DNA of 26,492 nt. Source: Limnoraphis robusta CS-951. Its GTDB lineage: Bacteria; Cyanobacteriota; Cyanobacteriia; Cyanobacteriales; Microcoleaceae. Location: NCBI RefSeq assembly GCF_000972705.2, contig NZ_LATL02000184.1, positions 1-26,492 of the forward strand. The letters are read 5' to 3'. Below, in pieces: positions 25,180 to 26,492 of the stretch (position 1 is its first letter; the number at the start of each line of letters is the position of its first letter). Made by a program: the position numbers and the translations under genes. Below the pieces are notes generated by a model. The model was not told the origin of the DNA, made no database searches, and was given only the letters and a program-made list of their open reading frames with translations.

Positions 25180-25386
25180 ATGGCACATCTTGAAATAAAA
25201 ACGAAAAAGAATATTTATCCAGGGGAGGCGCAGAAAATTATAGATAAAGGAACGGTGACTGCAATCTTAACCACAGGAACAATTTCTCTCAAAGCCAAAG
25301 CTTTATTTGATCAAGCTAATATTGCTTGGGCTGAAAATGTTCCGGAAAAAGAGTTTATGGAATCTGAAGCTAAGGAGGAAGGTTAA
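25180..25386 (+). CDS. Small hypothetical protein, AAA operon gene 3
   Basis: 68 residues, ATG 25180 with AGAGGT 6-11 nt upstream. The first half is basic (MAHLEIKTKKNIYPGEAQKI); the middle is a strand-turn-helix TVTAILTTGTISLKAKALFD; the end, IAWAENVPEKEFMESEAKEE, is acidic. The ILTTGTIS-x4-ALFDQANI portion is faintly reminiscent of the TTxxxTxxAxxxAxxxxI strip of Mrr-type nuclease folds, but the catalytic residues needed are not visible, and I do not claim that function. Its stop codon shares one base with the next start. Confidence 0.78.
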   Translation: MAHLEIKTKKNIYPGEAQKIIDKGTVTAILTTGTISLKAKALFDQANIAWAENVPEKEFMESEAKEEG

Positions 25387-25796
25387 TGTTGTCTATCAGC
25401 TTTTACTCAATTAAAAAGACATCAGATAAGTCTTCGCAAGTTCTAGAGTTGAATGAACCAGAGGTTATAGAGATAGCAGATGATCTTTATCAGGATCTCG
25501 CAAAATCTGAATTTTCAAAAATTGGTCATAATCAATCTATCAAAGTCAAGATAGAAGATGAGGAAAAGGACTTAAAACTGGTAGAGTTAGAAGCAAATGT
25601 TCGTAATAAATTGATTAATTTTTTGAAGGAAAAAATTCTCGGGGAGAGTGAAAAGTTTACTCCAATAAAAAGCTCGGCATCAAAGGATGAAATAAAAAAT
25701 ATAGGTTTTCCTGTCATTGCACGAATGAATATGCTGAATGAAATTAGAGCTTTATTGGAAAATAAAAGTTATCAGTATTTAGATCGAACTGATTAA
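25386..25796 (+). CDS. Hypothetical protein, AAA operon gene 4
   Basis: 136 residues. ATG 25386 overlaps the TAA of gene 3 by one base and is preceded by AAGGAGGAAGG (25374-25384), a very strong ribosome-binding site. Lys/Glu-rich and mostly helical. An N-terminal strand pair (MLSISFYSIKKT) is followed by acidic helices (VIEIADDLYQDLA; KVKIEDEEKDLKLVELEANVRNKL split) and a C-terminal NMLNEIRALLENKSYQYLDR helix. No signal, membrane or metal motif; no family recognised. It closes the operon and is followed 36 nt later by the fourth copy of the 58-bp repeat family. Its base composition is markedly A/T-rich next to purA and rplY. Confidence 0.8.
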   Translation: MLSISFYSIKKTSDKSSQVLELNEPEVIEIADDLYQDLAKSEFSKIGHNQSIKVKIEDEEKDLKLVELEANVRNKLINFLKEKILGESEKFTPIKSSASKDEIKNIGFPVIARMNMLNEIRALLENKSYQYLDRTD

Positions 25797-25832
25797 CTTC
25801 GTTTTTTTAACAAATCGGCTCATCATATACTT

Positions 25833-25897
25833 GTCGGGTGCGTCCGATCATTAACATAACGAAGAAACCGATAATTTTGTTGCCTAACCCACCCGAC
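25833..25897. repeat. Fourth, complete copy of the GTCGGGTG repeat
   Basis: Opens with GTCGGGTG (25833-25840) and closes with the exact inverse CACCCGAC (25890-25897); the interior shares CATTAACATAACGAAGAAAC and CGATAATTTTGTTG with the tandem copies after purA. This is the full miniature element with both arms. It sits at the far edge of the accessory block, before rplY. Confidence 0.85.
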
Positions 25898-26005
25898 CCG
25901 AAGATCGCGATCGCCATTTGCAATTAATCTTCTATCTTTGATATGATAAGAGTTTGTGCCTGTCTGAAATCAAAGGCGATCGCTGTGATTGCAGCATATC
26001 CTCAC

Positions 26006-26022
26006 AGGCTTAAGCCTATAAT
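26006..26022 (+). promoter_or_regulatory. Palindrome overlapping the -10 of rplY
   Basis: AGGCTTAAGCCT, a perfect 12-bp palindrome (26006-26017), runs directly into TATAAT (26017-26022). The ATG of rplY is 28 nt beyond. The -35 is weak. The palindrome is placed where a repressor, or an RNA hairpin in a transcript from upstream, would act. Confidence 0.45.
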
Positions 26023-26050
26023 GTTAACTCCTAATAGAGATTATTGAAAC

Positions 26051-26353
26051 ATGGCAATTACAATCGAATGTCAAAAACGCCCGGAAGGAAGCAAACCCAA
26101 CGCCTTGCGTCGTGAAGGGTTAATTCCTGCTGTTTTGTATGGTCATCAGGGTACTGAGTCAATTGAACTCACCCTAGACGCGAAAAAGGCTATCCTGTTG
26201 ATGCAAAATGCAATTGTCAACAAAACTGTGATCGAACTCAGCATTCCTCATCTATCCTGGAATGGTCAAACGGTACTCCATGAAGTTCAATCTCATCCTT
26301 GGAAGCCCTTACCTTATCACTTTAGCTTTTTTGCAGTCAAAGAAGAGGCTTGA
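26051..26353 (+). CDS. rplY: 50S ribosomal protein L25
   Basis: 100 residues, the short cyanobacterial L25 form without the CTC-type C-terminal extension. Family pattern: [20 protein letters not shown] then [12 protein letters not shown], with the closing [18 protein letters not shown]. It binds 5S rRNA on the large subunit. ATG 26051 follows GAGATTATTGAA, a weak ribosome-binding site. purA is its ancestral neighbour in at least Synechocystis (from memory). Confidence 0.93.
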   Translation: MAITIECQKRPEGSKPNALRREGLIPAVLYGHQGTESIELTLDAKKAILLMQNAIVNKTVIELSIPHLSWNGQTVLHEVQSHPWKPLPYHFSFFAVKEEA

Positions 26354-26458
26354 ACTCCACTAGCCCCCAGCAACCTCCCCAATCCCCTGAAGATCGGGCA
26401 GGGCCGTTTCAAAGTCGATAAACATTTGCTTAGAACCTCTCCCCCAACCCCTCTCCAA

Positions 26459-26492
26459 TCCCCCCTTGATCCCCCCTTAATCCCCCCTTGAT
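26459..26492. repeat. C-rich direct repeat, 11-bp period, running off the window
   Basis: CCCCCTTGATC, CCCCCTTAATC and CCCCCTTGAT start at 26461, 26472 and 26483. The reverse complement of the unit also occurs near 8878-8888. The rest of 26354-26458 is C-rich and shows no gene. Confidence 0.8.

Noticed and set aside
25180..25386. Mrr-type nuclease for gene 3 of the AAA operon
   Set aside because: Only a faint strip resembles that fold; the protein is too short and the catalytic residues are not visible.

Overview
The window is a piece of a cyanobacterial chromosome. Evidence is the cytochrome b6f subunit PetG, a cytochrome cM-like protein, a GlpX-type Calvin-cycle bisphosphatase, the cyanobacterial DUF3038/DUF4335 pair, a PEP-CTERM protein, and many HIP1-type GCGATCGC octamers in genes and spacers. 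The mix of short palindromic repeats, IS200/IS605 debris and PEP-CTERM sorting fits a filamentous Oscillatoriales-type genome (Planktothrix/Lyngbya/Phormidium-like). That placement below phylum level is a guess.

Layout. 1-1226: a small accessory patch with a truncated gene, a winged-helix-like gene, a small Cys-motif protein and three unrelated families of iteron-like short repeats. It abuts the 3' end of a tRNA-Thr gene, a classic integration position. 1373-7693: core genes cytM, petG, hisH-rsmD, a small conserved gene, recR, hemA and the class II FBPase/SBPase gene. An IS200/IS605-like remnant ends about 30 bp before the conserved start of RecR. 7694-8372: a spacer with a second IS200/IS605-like end, running up to a thioredoxin gene. 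8373-13869: thioredoxin, a PLP aminotransferase, a PEP-CTERM protein with a long leader region, a small hypothetical protein, a DppB-type ABC permease and apt. 14246-18102: DUF3038 and DUF4335 genes (overlapping), an OmpA-domain envelope protein, and fmt. 18411-19876: a STAS domain fused to a sugar-phosphate transferase, followed 8 nt later by an anti-sigma-type kinase. 20157-21947: a degenerate Nudix protein and an adenosine-deaminase-like enzyme, with short inverted-repeat elements between them. 22161-26353: purA and rplY, separated by about 2.5 kb of accessory DNA holding an orphan MqsA/YgiT-like antitoxin and a four-gene AAA ATPase operon, with copies of one repeat family at both edges.

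How genes work together. HisH and RsmD look co-transcribed. DUF3038/DUF4335 are translationally coupled. The STAS-transferase and the kinase form a plausible partner-switching pair acting directly on the first membrane step of polysaccharide synthesis. The AAA ATPase and its three small partners overlap or nearly touch and probably make one assembly of unknown role. The two best candidates for undescribed biology are that AAA cassette and the STAS-transferase/kinase pair. The iteron region beside tRNA-Thr is a third.
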